This document shows, piece after piece, positions 31,599 through 40,981 of a DNA stretch of 64,000 nucleotides (positions are counted from its first letter, which is position 1; each line of letters begins with the position of its first letter). The notes beneath the pieces are model-generated. The model had not been told where the DNA came from and did no database searches. It was given only the letters and a program-made list of their open reading frames with translations. The stretch is taken from the NCBI GenBank assembly GCA_002049455.2, contig KV918982.1:62001-126000 (forward strand), read 5' to 3'. Position numbers and translations under genes: made by a program. The stretch is from Porphyra umbilicalis. Lineage: Eukaryota > Rhodophyta > Bangiophyceae > Bangiales > Bangiaceae.

Positions 31599-32374
31599 GA
31601 CGGGTGCCCAACGCCATAGCCAGCTCGGCAGTGCTCAGGCTCGTGCACCCCCACAGGCGCCACAGAGAATGGTGCTTTACAACACGAGCTGCGACGTCGG
31701 GCGCGGTGCCGGCCGAGAGAAACACGAGTGGGTCTGGCGCCTCACGATGAATTCCTCCTGGCGTGGTTCCTCACACGCTCTTGTACCTTTCGAAGCCCTC
31801 ATCTCGGGTCATCGAGATCTGCTTGATGTCAATGACAACGGGTGAAATCGACAGAAAACAGACGGGTTGTTGAAACTTCAAACATTTCAGTTTTCAAGAA
31901 TAATCCGAATCCGCCTCTGCGACCCCGTGAAGAGCGATCTGTCCTCAGGGTGGAACTGACCAACACCTGAAGCACCGAACCTCACAGATAATCAGGATTG
32001 TATCCTGGTGAATAGCAGATACACATCGAATTGAGGCTGTGGGTGTATTGTCTGCGGTACTGCAAAACGTGTCACAACGGGGCCTCGTCGCTGTTGCCCA
32101 CAGCCTCCTCGCCTTCTCCATTGGTGGAGCGCGTCTTGACTGACTTTTTGTCGGCGGGATATTAGGCGATTTGTCGCCGACGAGTGTTGTGCTCTGCGGC
32201 TCGGCAACGAAGCGCCGCGGCGGCGTTCCCCGTGCACGCCGTCATTGACGCTGCCTTGTTCACTGTGCACGCCTTCACCGCCCTGGCTCCGGCCCCCTTG
32301 TTCCCTCCCCAACTTTCCCGTCGTCTCCACGCCCCTGCTCCCTGACCGCTGTTGTCTGCCACTGCGCAACGACC
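31599..32374. other. Divergent intergenic region between methyltransferase and DAHP synthase
   Basis: The two genes point away from each other, so both promoters should lie here. The part 31740-32070 is lower in GC than the flanks. A pyrimidine-rich leader (CTTTCC, CCCCTTGTTCCCTCCCC) precedes the DAHP synthase start. I see no clear TATA box or operator. Confidence 0.5.
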
Positions 32375-33934
32375 ATGGCCGCACCGCGGTGCTCGCCGTC
32401 AATGGCGGCTTTCACGACGCCGGCGGCGCTGCCGGCCGGCCCCGCCCCGTCTCAGTCGCTGCGCCGCTGCTCCCTGGTGCCTTCCTCCCTCCCGCGCGCC
32501 GCGATGGTGGCTCGGCGGGCGGCTGCGCTGGCGGGCGCCCCCCGCATGGTCGCCACCCCCCCCGCCGCGGAGCGCGTGTGGACGCCCGGCTCGTGGCGGA
32601 CGATGCCCATCAAGCAGACGCCGACCTACCCCGACCAAGAGGCGGTGGAGGAGGTTGAGAAGCGCCTACGTGCCGGCGTGCCGCTCGTCTTTTCGGGCGA
32701 AACCGACCGCCTCACCGCCGCGCTCGCCAAGGCGTCGGAGGGTAAGGCGTTTGTGTTGCAGGGCGGCGACTGCGCCGAGTCGTTTACCGAGTTTGCCAAG
32801 TACGGGGGCAACAACATTGCCGACGCCTTTACGCTGCTGATGCAGATGAGCATTGTGCTCACCTACTCGGTCGGGCCGGTGGTTAAGATTGGCCGCATGG
32901 CCGGCCAGTTTGCCAAGCCCCGCTCGTCGGCGGTGGAGCGCGCCAAGAACGCGGCGCTGAGCCTGCCGTCGTACCGCGGGGACATTATCAATGGGGAGGC
33001 GTTTGACGAGGCGTCGCGGGTGCCCGACCCGGAGCGCATGGTGACGGCCTTTACGCAATCGACGGCGACGATGAACCTGCTGCGGACGCTCGCGACGGGC
33101 GGTGCCATGGACCTGACGCGCATCCAAGACATCAACCTCCAGTTTGTCAAGGACACCCCGGCGGGCTCCCGCTTTGCCGAGTACGTGCGGCAGGTCAGCG
33201 GCGCGCTCCGCTTCATGCACAGCTGCGGGGTGCCGGTGGACAGCCCGGCGCTCAAGGCGGCCGAGTTTTACGTCAGCCACGAGTCACTCCTCCTCCCGTA
33301 CGAGGAGGCGCTGTGCCGCCCCGGCGCACGGGACGGTGGCAAAACGTACGCGACGTCGGGCCACTTTCTGTGGCTCGGCGACCGCACCCGCCAAGTCGAC
33401 GGCGCGCACGTGGAGTTTATGCGGGGCATTGCCAACCCCATTGGCATCAAGTGCGGGCCGACGCTCGACCCGTCGGAGCTGCTGGAGCTGCTCGCCATCC
33501 TCAACCCGGACAACACGCCCGGGCGCATCACGCTCATCACGCGGATGGGGGCGGGCAAGATTGCCGACGGGCTCCCGCCCCTCATCCGCGCCGTCCAAGC
33601 GGCGGGCGCGGTCGTCACGTGGGTGTGCGACCCGTGTCACGGCAACACCGAGTCGTCGCCGAGCGGGTACAAGACGCGCAACTTTGAAAACGTCTTTCAG
33701 GAGGTGCGCGGCTTCTTTGAGGTGCACAAGCGGGAGGGCACCATTGCGGGGGGGCTTCACCTCGAGTTGACTGGACAGAACGTGACGGAATGCGTCGGGG
33801 GCATGCAGGCGCTGAGCCACGACGACCTGGCGCGCCGCTACGAGACGAGCTGCGACCCGCGGTTGAACGCGAGCCAGGCATTGGAGTTGGCGTTTTTGGC
33901 GGCCGAGACGGCGGGCGGCCGGTGTTTTATCTAG
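32375..33934 (+). CDS. DHS: Class II (plant-type) 3-deoxy-D-arabino-heptulosonate-7-phosphate synthase
   Basis: This enzyme joins phosphoenolpyruvate and erythrose 4-phosphate in the first step of the shikimate pathway to aromatic amino acids. The single-exon frame encodes 519 residues. Residues 1-65 are rich in Ala, Ser, Pro and Arg with almost no acidic residues, like a plastid transit peptide. The mature part begins with the family pattern W-x-PGSWR and YPD. Further class II motifs are QGGDCAESF (129-137), KIGRMAGQFAKPRS, SHESLLLPYE, GIKCGPT, DPCHGNT and GLHLELTG. The length fits plant enzymes. The start at 32375 is the first ATG of the frame; a second Met at residue 10 is possible. All key motifs are intact, in contrast to the neighbouring transposons. 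Confidence 0.96.
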   Translation: MAAPRCSPSMAAFTTPAALPAGPAPSQSLRRCSLVPSSLPRAAMVARRAAALAGAPRMVATPPAAERVWTPGSWRTMPIKQTPTYPDQEAVEEVEKRLRAGVPLVFSGETDRLTAALAKASEGKAFVLQGGDCAESFTEFAKYGGNNIADAFTLLMQMSIVLTYSVGPVVKIGRMAGQFAKPRSSAVERAKNAALSLPSYRGDIINGEAFDEASRVPDPERMVTAFTQSTATMNLLRTLATGGAMDLTRIQDINLQFVKDTPAGSRFAEYVRQVSGALRFMHSCGVPVDSPALKAAEFYVSHESLLLPYEEALCRPGARDGGKTYATSGHFLWLGDRTRQVDGAHVEFMRGIANPIGIKCGPTLDPSELLELLAILNPDNTPGRITLITRMGAGKIADGLPPLIRAVQAAGAVVTWVCDPCHGNTESSPSGYKTRNFENVFQEVRGFFEVHKREGTIAGGLHLELTGQNVTECVGGMQALSHDDLARRYETSCDPRLNASQALELAFLAAETAGGRCFI

Positions 33935-35171
33935 GGAGGGGCATACATGGGTGGTGGGTGTAACGTGCTCTTGCTTTTATGTCTCCCTCAGAGCAAAGCC
34001 ACCAATGTCGGTCTATCACAACGTGTCTATATTATTGGTGAAACGTGTTTAAATACGTTTAATAGGGCACAGGTAGGTGCTTGTCAATGTGAACGTGCCG
34101 TAACGAACGTCGAGCCACATTATCGAATTTGGATATATCAACCGCCATGATTCACTGTGAGCAAGACACATGACAAAAAAAACCTTGAGGAGCTCTTCAA
34201 GTGCCTCGCAGGTACCGTATGCTCTGTTGTACTCCTTCACGTGTGCTTTATAGCGCGAGGATGTCGCCCCGCCAAGTCCTGCCGGTGCCGAATCGTCGAT
34301 ACTCTGGAACGACAAGTGCACACGTGATCCACAGTCAATTGGATTGTTCTGTGGAGAAGAACAGAGATCCGGGACGACGCAATCGAAAGCCAGTCACACA
34401 CTGCCTGAAGGGTGAACTTACGTCAATCGAGTTGACGGCAGCTTTGCCGGGTCAATCCGCAATGATCCTTGACTTTGTCAAGGGATCCGTTGTCTCTTTA
34501 CAAACAGCCACCAAGTGAGAGGAAGCAGAAATACATCCTGCCTGTTGGAGACATGTATGGAAAGAGCAGAAGCTCATCTTCCATCCTATGGATTTTTCTG
34601 CTGGTGCTGTGTCCATCTTGGCTGTAAAATTTCCTTTGATGTCTCGTGCGCAGACGACATGACGGGCAAACAGGCTGGAATCGAATTATGTGCCGTTCCA
34701 TTCTTTCGACAAGCGTTCCAAGTATACGACACCTTTAATAGCCACAAGCATGCCCACACTCCAGAACGTAGATTGATCCCCGACAGCAATTGCGTTGCAC
34801 TCTGGGCCCGACTGGTGCCTCTCGAGTCGTGCGAGGAATGGGAATTAGGGGGAGCGGTGGACGCGCAGCACATGCTACGTAACAGTCAGTGAAGTGTGAG
34901 TCCGTGGGACGTACACCTGTCGATGCGGATGTCGTAATACTGGCTGCCAGCCTCTCCTACGTATGAGAGAGTCGTCAGCGCTGCTGAGCCTGAATGGTCA
35001 CGCGACACGATTGGTCCAGCGACTAACACTGATTCAAAGGCTGTACCGGATAGCAGGTACGGCCCGGCTGCGCCAGAATATGCGCGGTCTGCCGGGGATG
35101 CCAGCGGGGGGGTGTCCCAGAACCGAGGCGCACGCCTGCCCCTGTCGTCGCCGTGCCTCACCTGCCGCTGT
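33935..35171. other. Intergenic, no gene recognised
   Basis: This region follows DAHP synthase and is lower in GC (about 34000-34900). Frames are short on both strands and show no motifs. Confidence 0.55.
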
Positions 35172-35238
35172 GCTCGCCACCGTCGTGCTCGCCACCGTCG
35201 TGCTCGTCACCGTCGTGCTCGCCACCGTCGTGCTCGTG
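35172..35238 (+). repeat. 15-bp tandem repeat, about 4.5 copies
   Basis: The unit GCTCGCCACCGTCGT repeats at 35172, 35187, 35202 and 35217, with a partial copy after. In one plus frame it would encode VLATV repeats, but that frame has no other support. Confidence 0.9.
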
Positions 35239-35343
35239 GCCGGCGCCGCCTGCGCGCACCATGGACGCTGCAATGACTATGAGTGGGTGGGAGAAGGACG
35301 AGGGCGTCAACGATGACGTCACCACCGCGGTGGTAGTCGCCGC

Positions 35344-35440
35344 TCATGTGGCCACTCTTCTGGATTCGCGACGGCGGGCTCTCGCGGCCGCGCAAGTGCA
35401 TCGGCCGCTGTACTGTCCCTGACGCAATTCTGGATCAGCG
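35344..35440 (-). pseudogene. Fragment of a second PIF/Harbinger-type transposase N-terminus
   Basis: The minus strand encodes DPELRQGQYSG, which matches DPELRQEQYRG in the transposase copy at 36330-37393. At DNA level 35410-35436 and 36369-36395 are inverted copies of 27 bases with one mismatch. Nothing else of the transposase is recognisable here. Confidence 0.5.
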
Positions 35441-36329
35441 ACGCAAAGCTGGATCACCGGAATCGTCGATTCCAGCTCATTTGCCCGTCTTTTTTCTGCT
35501 TTTTCTCTCTCCATTGGCGCTGCTACAAGAATACAACAGCGGAGAAGGAGAAAACATACCAACAAAAATCCCAGAGAAAGTAGCATCTTTTGCTCTCAAG
35601 GGCCCTCGTATGCTCGAAAATAAACGGAGACGGTCGGGGTGGCGAGGGTTGAGGCCGTCCTGTTGGCGCCAAGTGCCCATAACATTGCAGATCCGGCCGA
35701 TCGACCGCGGTCGGGACCACAAACCGTTGATCCGGCTCGGTGATCGGGGGCCCTCCCGGCTGGCACTCATTCGCGAGCGCGCGCTTTCTCACCGTCCCGT
35801 CCATTCGTTGCTGCAAGTGCCCTCCGTCAACGCCTCCTGTCTGTGCCCGGGACGGCAGCATCTCAGTCCACAGGTGGGCACCCGGTCGTGCCTGAGGGCC
35901 GTCTGGGGTGGTCTCCTCGCCCTTTGTAACCGGTGGCAATGTCGCTGGACGGCCACGACTCATCTGTCACTCAACACCTCGCCACCACCGCACCACGACC
36001 ACACACCCCCGCCCCCTGCTCACTCTTTCTTCCACCAGGCACCGCGTCCTGCGTGCTGAGGCATGGCGAGGCGAGCACGACCGACCAACGATTGAACACG
36101 ATCGCCTGCTCCCATTAATGATCGGCCACAGTTGTGAAGTAGTCTGTGAAATCAATCCGATTCGCCGTGATCCACAGTTGCGTCGCCCGTGTCACTGAAG
36201 GTCATCAATGAAACATAGCTTCAAGCTACAAAAAGGACAAGAAGAACGAGAAAAAAGGCAGCACATGCCGTAGACTAAAGAAAGCTCTCCTCAGCGCTTT
36301 CTCTGATCTGTCTTCAACTGTTTCCTCCG
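35441..36329. other. Intergenic, no gene recognised
   Basis: It separates the two Harbinger-like fragments. T-rich and C-rich stretches occur (35490-35520, 35970-36050) but no coding motif. Confidence 0.5.
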
Positions 36330-37393
36330 ATGAGATCCGAGAACGCAATCCTCCAGAGGAGTATTCTCGATCCAGAATTGCGTCAGGAACAGTACCGGGG
36401 CTCCGTGCCCGGTCGGTTGGCCAATCGGCCACGAAATCTTGAGCTTGGCCTCCAGTGCATCCTTCGCGACTATTTTGGCGACGACGGCCTTCCCCCGGTT
36501 TTCGGTCGACAACAGTTTGAGCGATGATTTCGCGTGCCGTTGCCGGTCTTCCTGCGGATCTACCATGCTATGAAGGACCGCCCGTTTGGGGCGCAATGTG
36601 TCAACGCAACCGGGCAGCCGCAGGCCCACCCGCTTCAGAAGCTGGTGGCCGCGTTCCGTGTGCTGGCGTACGGAGAATCGTACGACCGCGCGGACGAGTA
36701 CGCGGGTTTGTCCAGATCTACAATCGCACGCGCGGTCAAGCTCGTCATCGAGTTCGTGGTCGACGAGTTCGGTCCACACTACCTGCGGCCGCCCACGCCC
36801 CCTGAGACTGAGAAGATCCTTTCCCGCAATGCTGAGCGCGGGTTGCCTGACTGTCTCGGTGCTCTCACTGGGACTGGTTCTCGTGCCCTAAGGCGCGGGC
36901 GGGGACGTACCAGGGCCGGGATGGGCGGCGATCGATTGTGATTGAGGTCATCTGCGATGAGGACACGTGGAGCTACCACATCTTCGCGGGGAGTCCGGGA
37001 AGCCTCTATGATTTTAACGTCCTGTACCAATCGCCTATGTATATGGATGTTATCACTGGAAAGTGGCCGCCCCGTGAGTTTTCGTTCACTGTGAATGGTA
37101 ATACCCGAACTTTGCTTTATTTTCTGGTAGACGGAATCTATCCCCGCTTCGCGTTCTTCGTTGCCCCTAACCTCAACCCGCTGACTCTCGAGCAGCGCAC
37201 GTTCAACCGCCTTCAAGAGGCTCTGCGGAAGGACGTAGAGCATCTTTTTGGCATCCTCACGGCGCGATTCCACGTCATGTTGCACCCTTGCCGAATGTGA
37301 ACGGTCCTCCAGATAGTGCTAACGACGCAGACTCTTGCCATTCTTCACAGTATGGTGGTCGAGGCACGCAGAGACGGTTTCCTGTCGCGCTAG
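36330..37393 (+). pseudogene. PIF/Harbinger (HARBI1-like, DDE_Tnp_4) transposase, dead
   Basis: The frame from 36330 carries DYFGDD, then FRVPLPVFLRIYHAM, HPLQKLVAAFRVLAYGES, DRADEYAGLSRSTIARAVK and RNAERGLPDCLGAL. A second frame continues with SHWDWFSCPKARAG and VICDEDTWSYHIFAGSPGS, then FLVDGIYPRFAFF and LQEALRKDVEHLFGILTARF. This is the typical order of the family. Breaks are a TGA at 36525-36527, a short deletion near 36868-36876 that shifts the frame and removes the first catalytic Asp expected before CSHW, a TGA at 37298-37300 where a Trp is expected, and a TAG at 37391-37393. Harbinger transposases cut and paste DNA; this copy cannot. Confidence 0.88.
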
Positions 37394-38083
37394 CGCTCGT
37401 CTCACTATGCGGCGGACGCTGCGGGCGCGGAGGCTGAACTGAGCGGGGGTGGCGCGGGCGCCGGCGTCGCTTACGGTGCGGGTGTCGGCGGCGCGGCGGG
37501 AGACGATGAGGCGGGTGCGGCTGGCGCGGCTGCTGGCGCCGCTGACGGCGCAGGGGCCGCGGGCGTCGCCGCGGGAGGCGCCGGGGCGGACGGGGCGGAC
37601 GGGAATGGCGCGGGTGCTGGCGCCGTCGATGGGGCAGGAGCTGGAGGCGGCGCCGCTGGAGGCGCTGGGCCGGACGGGATTGGCGCGGGGGCTGGAGCAG
37701 CCGATGGGGCAGGCGGCGTCGCGGGCGCGGCTGCCGCGGGCGCGGTTAACGGCGCTGGAGCCGGCGGTGGCGCTGCGGAAGACCCCGGGGCGGGCGGCAG
37801 TGGCGCGAACATTGGCGACAGTGCACTGGGAGTGGCCGGGAAGGGAGGTCCAGGGGGGGGGGGGGGCGGGGCAGGAGGTTCTGGGGCTGGAGGCGCAGGT
37901 GCTACTGCATTGGGTTGGCTGGGCGACCTAGAAGGTTCTCCTGGTGGCCCACCCCCAGCTCCGGGGGCCGCTGCGGTGGCCCCCATGAGCGAGTTCATGC
38001 GGATTTTGATGGCCACTGGCGAGGCTAAGTCCCGCGCAGGGCGCTCGCCCACGCCGGCAGCTCGCCCCCGTTCCCTTTATTAG
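37394..38083 (+). pseudogene. Gly/Ala-rich stretch in frame with the Harbinger transposase
   Basis: After the TAG at 37391 the same frame stays open for 230 codons. It encodes almost only Gly, Ala, Asp and Val, then a less biased end (PMSEFMRILMATGEAKSRAG) and a stop at 38083. If the TAG is a mutated CAG, this is the transposase C-terminus. The opposite strand gives an equally long Ala/Pro frame (38052-37471), so composition alone could explain the openness. Confidence 0.4.
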
Positions 38084-38535
38084 AACGACACTCCGCTGGC
38101 GACTAGCCCCGCTGATTGGGGCATCAATAGAACGCCTTTCCTTCATTGGGGGTTGGCTACGCATGTTTTCTTTTTGTACCACCGGTGCGATGCGGGATGG
38201 TGTTGCAGGAGTAGCGGGGGGGTGACGACACCGCCGCGGCTGCGGTCGTCGACCGCCGCCACCCGTCGGGACGGCGGCGCCGCCTACAAGCAGTCTGCAG
38301 CCCTTTCCTAGTAACGAAGGCGATTGACGCGGGGATCCACAAGTATACTATCAATGCATTTCATCAGTCCAATGCTGTACATTGCAAGTCACACGTGGCA
38401 ACTACATAAATACGCTCAAAACACACGGGAATCAAACTGAGGCCTGCCCTGGGTATTCAAAAAAATCGCCCCAAGGCCTAGGGAGGTGGCCTCGGTCGCG
38501 TGGGCTGGTCGTCGGCGGCTGCACCGTAGGGTTGT

Positions 38536-38640
38536 GCAGCACGCCCCATTTTTGGTGGCGGGGTGGGCGATGCACGCCTAATCACGCCCTTCTGCACGCC
38601 CCCAACATTGGCACGCCCCTCTTCGCGCCCATAATGTAGC
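38536..38640. repeat. Cluster of CACGCCC motifs
   Basis: Several copies of GCACGCC lie within 100 bases, including GCACGCCTAATCACGCCC. A second cluster at about 39405-39492 has GCACGCCATAATCACGCCCC and inverted GGCGTG copies. The two clusters may mark the ends of a decayed element of about 950 bp. Confidence 0.6.
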
Positions 38641-39504
38641 CCCCACGTTTTGACACTTACTTGATAGGCGATTCAAAGTACCCAATATTCTTGCAATTTG
38701 GATGGTTCAACGGACCATAAAAATGCCAGAAAACATGAAGGAAACAGCTGCATGCGATACACTCTCTTGGCCTCTGCCACTCTGCGTCAAAGATGCTTTG
38801 CAGAATCACGGGACGTCGGCTCGCCTGGCCTCCTTCGGCCGCCCCACCGCCCGCAGTCTCACTCATCTCACCACGCACAAAGCCAGAGCAGATGGTCATC
38901 AAATCATTCTCGGTCATGGCCGCGGGGGCGTCCTCGTCGTCGAGACGATAAAAGTCCTGCCCAGGGACGCCGGCGCCAGCCGTGGCGCATCGGGCGACCT
39001 CCTCGTTCAGGAGGCGCGTAGCTCGCCGTCGGCGCCCCCTCCATCACTGCCGTCAGCCTGATCGTTGCCGGCGCGCGATGCGTCGCATTCAACGTCCGCT
39101 TTGGCGCACGTGTCGAGGAGCCCCTCTGCGTTCTCCCAGGCTGATGACAGCAGGTGGCCGTTGCTGTGCTTATCTCGCACAGATGGCGCCCGCGCATCAT
39201 GGCGTCGCGCACCTTGTTTGTGGGCACACGACGGAAAAATTGTCCCCACGCCTCGTAGCGTCGAGCACCTTGTTTGTGGACGCTCGGCGGAGCAGTAAGA
39301 CACCGCGCCCTGAAAAAGTAACGAAGGTGGCACGAAACTGCACCGGAAAATATTCGGTGGACTGGCGCCCCAAGAGCGCATTTGAAAGGGTGTACTTTTT
39401 TGCCAAGCACGCCATAATCACGCCCCTAAAATTCTGGGCGTGCAGGGCGTGACACGCCCAAAACACGTAAAAATGCACGCCCCAGGCGTGCAGTTTAGCC
39501 AGAG

Positions 39505-40165
39505 GTGCGATTAAATCAAAAGTGGGCCCGATGTTCTTGTGATTTAAATCACCCCTCGATTTTAAACCGTATGGGATGATTTTTATTGATTTAATCAACA
39601 CCTACCGATTTTTATCGGGACCAATGATTTATACTTAAATCAAATACTGTAGGCAGCGGGTAAGTGGGATCAAGGTCTCCTCAGGGCCGATTTTGGGTAC
39701 CTGTCGATGCTAAAGACGACCGAGAGCGCAACGAGAAGACACAAGATCGGGTCTGATGGCCTCAATCGACGAACAAGCACGAGAGATATGGACAGCGCCA
39801 ACAACACCCCAGCTGTACATGAGCAAACTGCGGAGCCGTATCTCGAACCGCACGTCTGGCAAGAATGAACTGTGGGCACCTGACTTCAGCCATTCTCTGA
39901 CACCCGAGAAGTTCCCAGAGCTGTGAAGATGTTGCCAGATGGAAAGGGAGAACAAGGCCATGACGACGAAGCGCACTTGATGTCGCCTAATCTAATGTAG
40001 CACCCGTTTAGCACCTCCGAATTCAATGTTTCAAGAACAGAAGGGGGGCTATATGGAAGGGGTCAAGGGATTTTAATCATACAGGGCTCGATTTCTATTG
40101 ATTTAATCATTAAAACCAGCTTGATGTAAATCACACTGAAATCACTTAACATCTCTGAATTTAGC
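39505..40165. repeat. AT-rich island with ATTGATTTAATCA repeats
   Basis: The words TATTGATTTAATCA (near 39576 and 40096), GTGATTTAAATCAC (39539-39552, a perfect palindrome) and related GATTTAA words recur. The composition is much richer in AT than the surroundings. No ORF with motifs is present. Confidence 0.7.
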
Positions 40166-40981
40166 ACACCCGGGGCGTGTTGCACAACCCTATTGCGTCG
40201 TATGCTGTGAACAAGTCTAGGGTACTTCCGCGGACGCGTTTTTCAGCCAGGGTCACGCGAGCTTTACTGTCAGGAACACTGGTGATCCCATTGGCTGCTT
40301 CATGCCAACCATGCAGGCTGACTTGGCCTTGCAGCGACCGGGCCCATACCTGGCCCGAAGTCTCATATCTGTTGGATACAGCACATACTGTACCCCACAG
40401 ACCCGTGTTCCGCCTGTGGCACCGCGAAGGCCCGTCGAGCGGTGCCAGAACAGAAAACACTGCCAAGAGGAGGTGTGTGAGGGGGAGGGGCAACTGTCGG
40501 TGCGTGGCTCTCTCACCACCGCCCCCTCCCCACCGTCATCGGCCACTGCCGACCTCCCCCGAACAGCATTCGCGTGCCCCTCTGTGTTTTGTTGCGCCCC
40601 CGACACACTCGAACCCGGCACAGGGCAAGCAGTGCCGTCCTCGCGGTGCTCTGCCTGTTTACTTGTGCCGGAGCCGCGGTTTTTCTGGTCGGCCCGCACA
40701 CGCGCGTCGCGCTGGCGACCGCATTCGGCTGACGCGGACGGTCACAAGCTGACGGGGCTTGGTCCAACGCCAACCAGCTCTCGAGCCGACTCGTCGTTGG
40801 TGGTCACAGCCTTTCGGCCGACCGCGGTTGTTCTGGCCTTTAGCAAACCGGCTTTGCGCCTGCCCCTGCTCACGGCTGCCCCTGCTCACGGCTGCCACCG
40901 CTACCGTCTGGCGCCGTCTCCGACGACCGCGTTCGTCACACCCCCGTGCCCTGCTCGTCCTTCGGCACCTGGCCACTCGCT

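Larger units (their letters stand above)
38084..40981. other. Intergenic region upstream of the MAP kinase, no gene recognised
   Basis: Minus-strand frames near 38660-39400 share some coding-like texture (for example RLLNEEVARCATAG) but break repeatedly and match no family I know. A diverged duplication around GCACCTTGTTTGTGG occurs near 39210 and 39268. Two repeat zones are listed separately. Confidence 0.5.

Noticed and set aside
34963-35316. Small plus-strand ORF with a hydrophobic VLATV repeat
   Set aside because: The hydrophobic stretch is entirely made by a 15-bp tandem repeat and the rest has no coding features.
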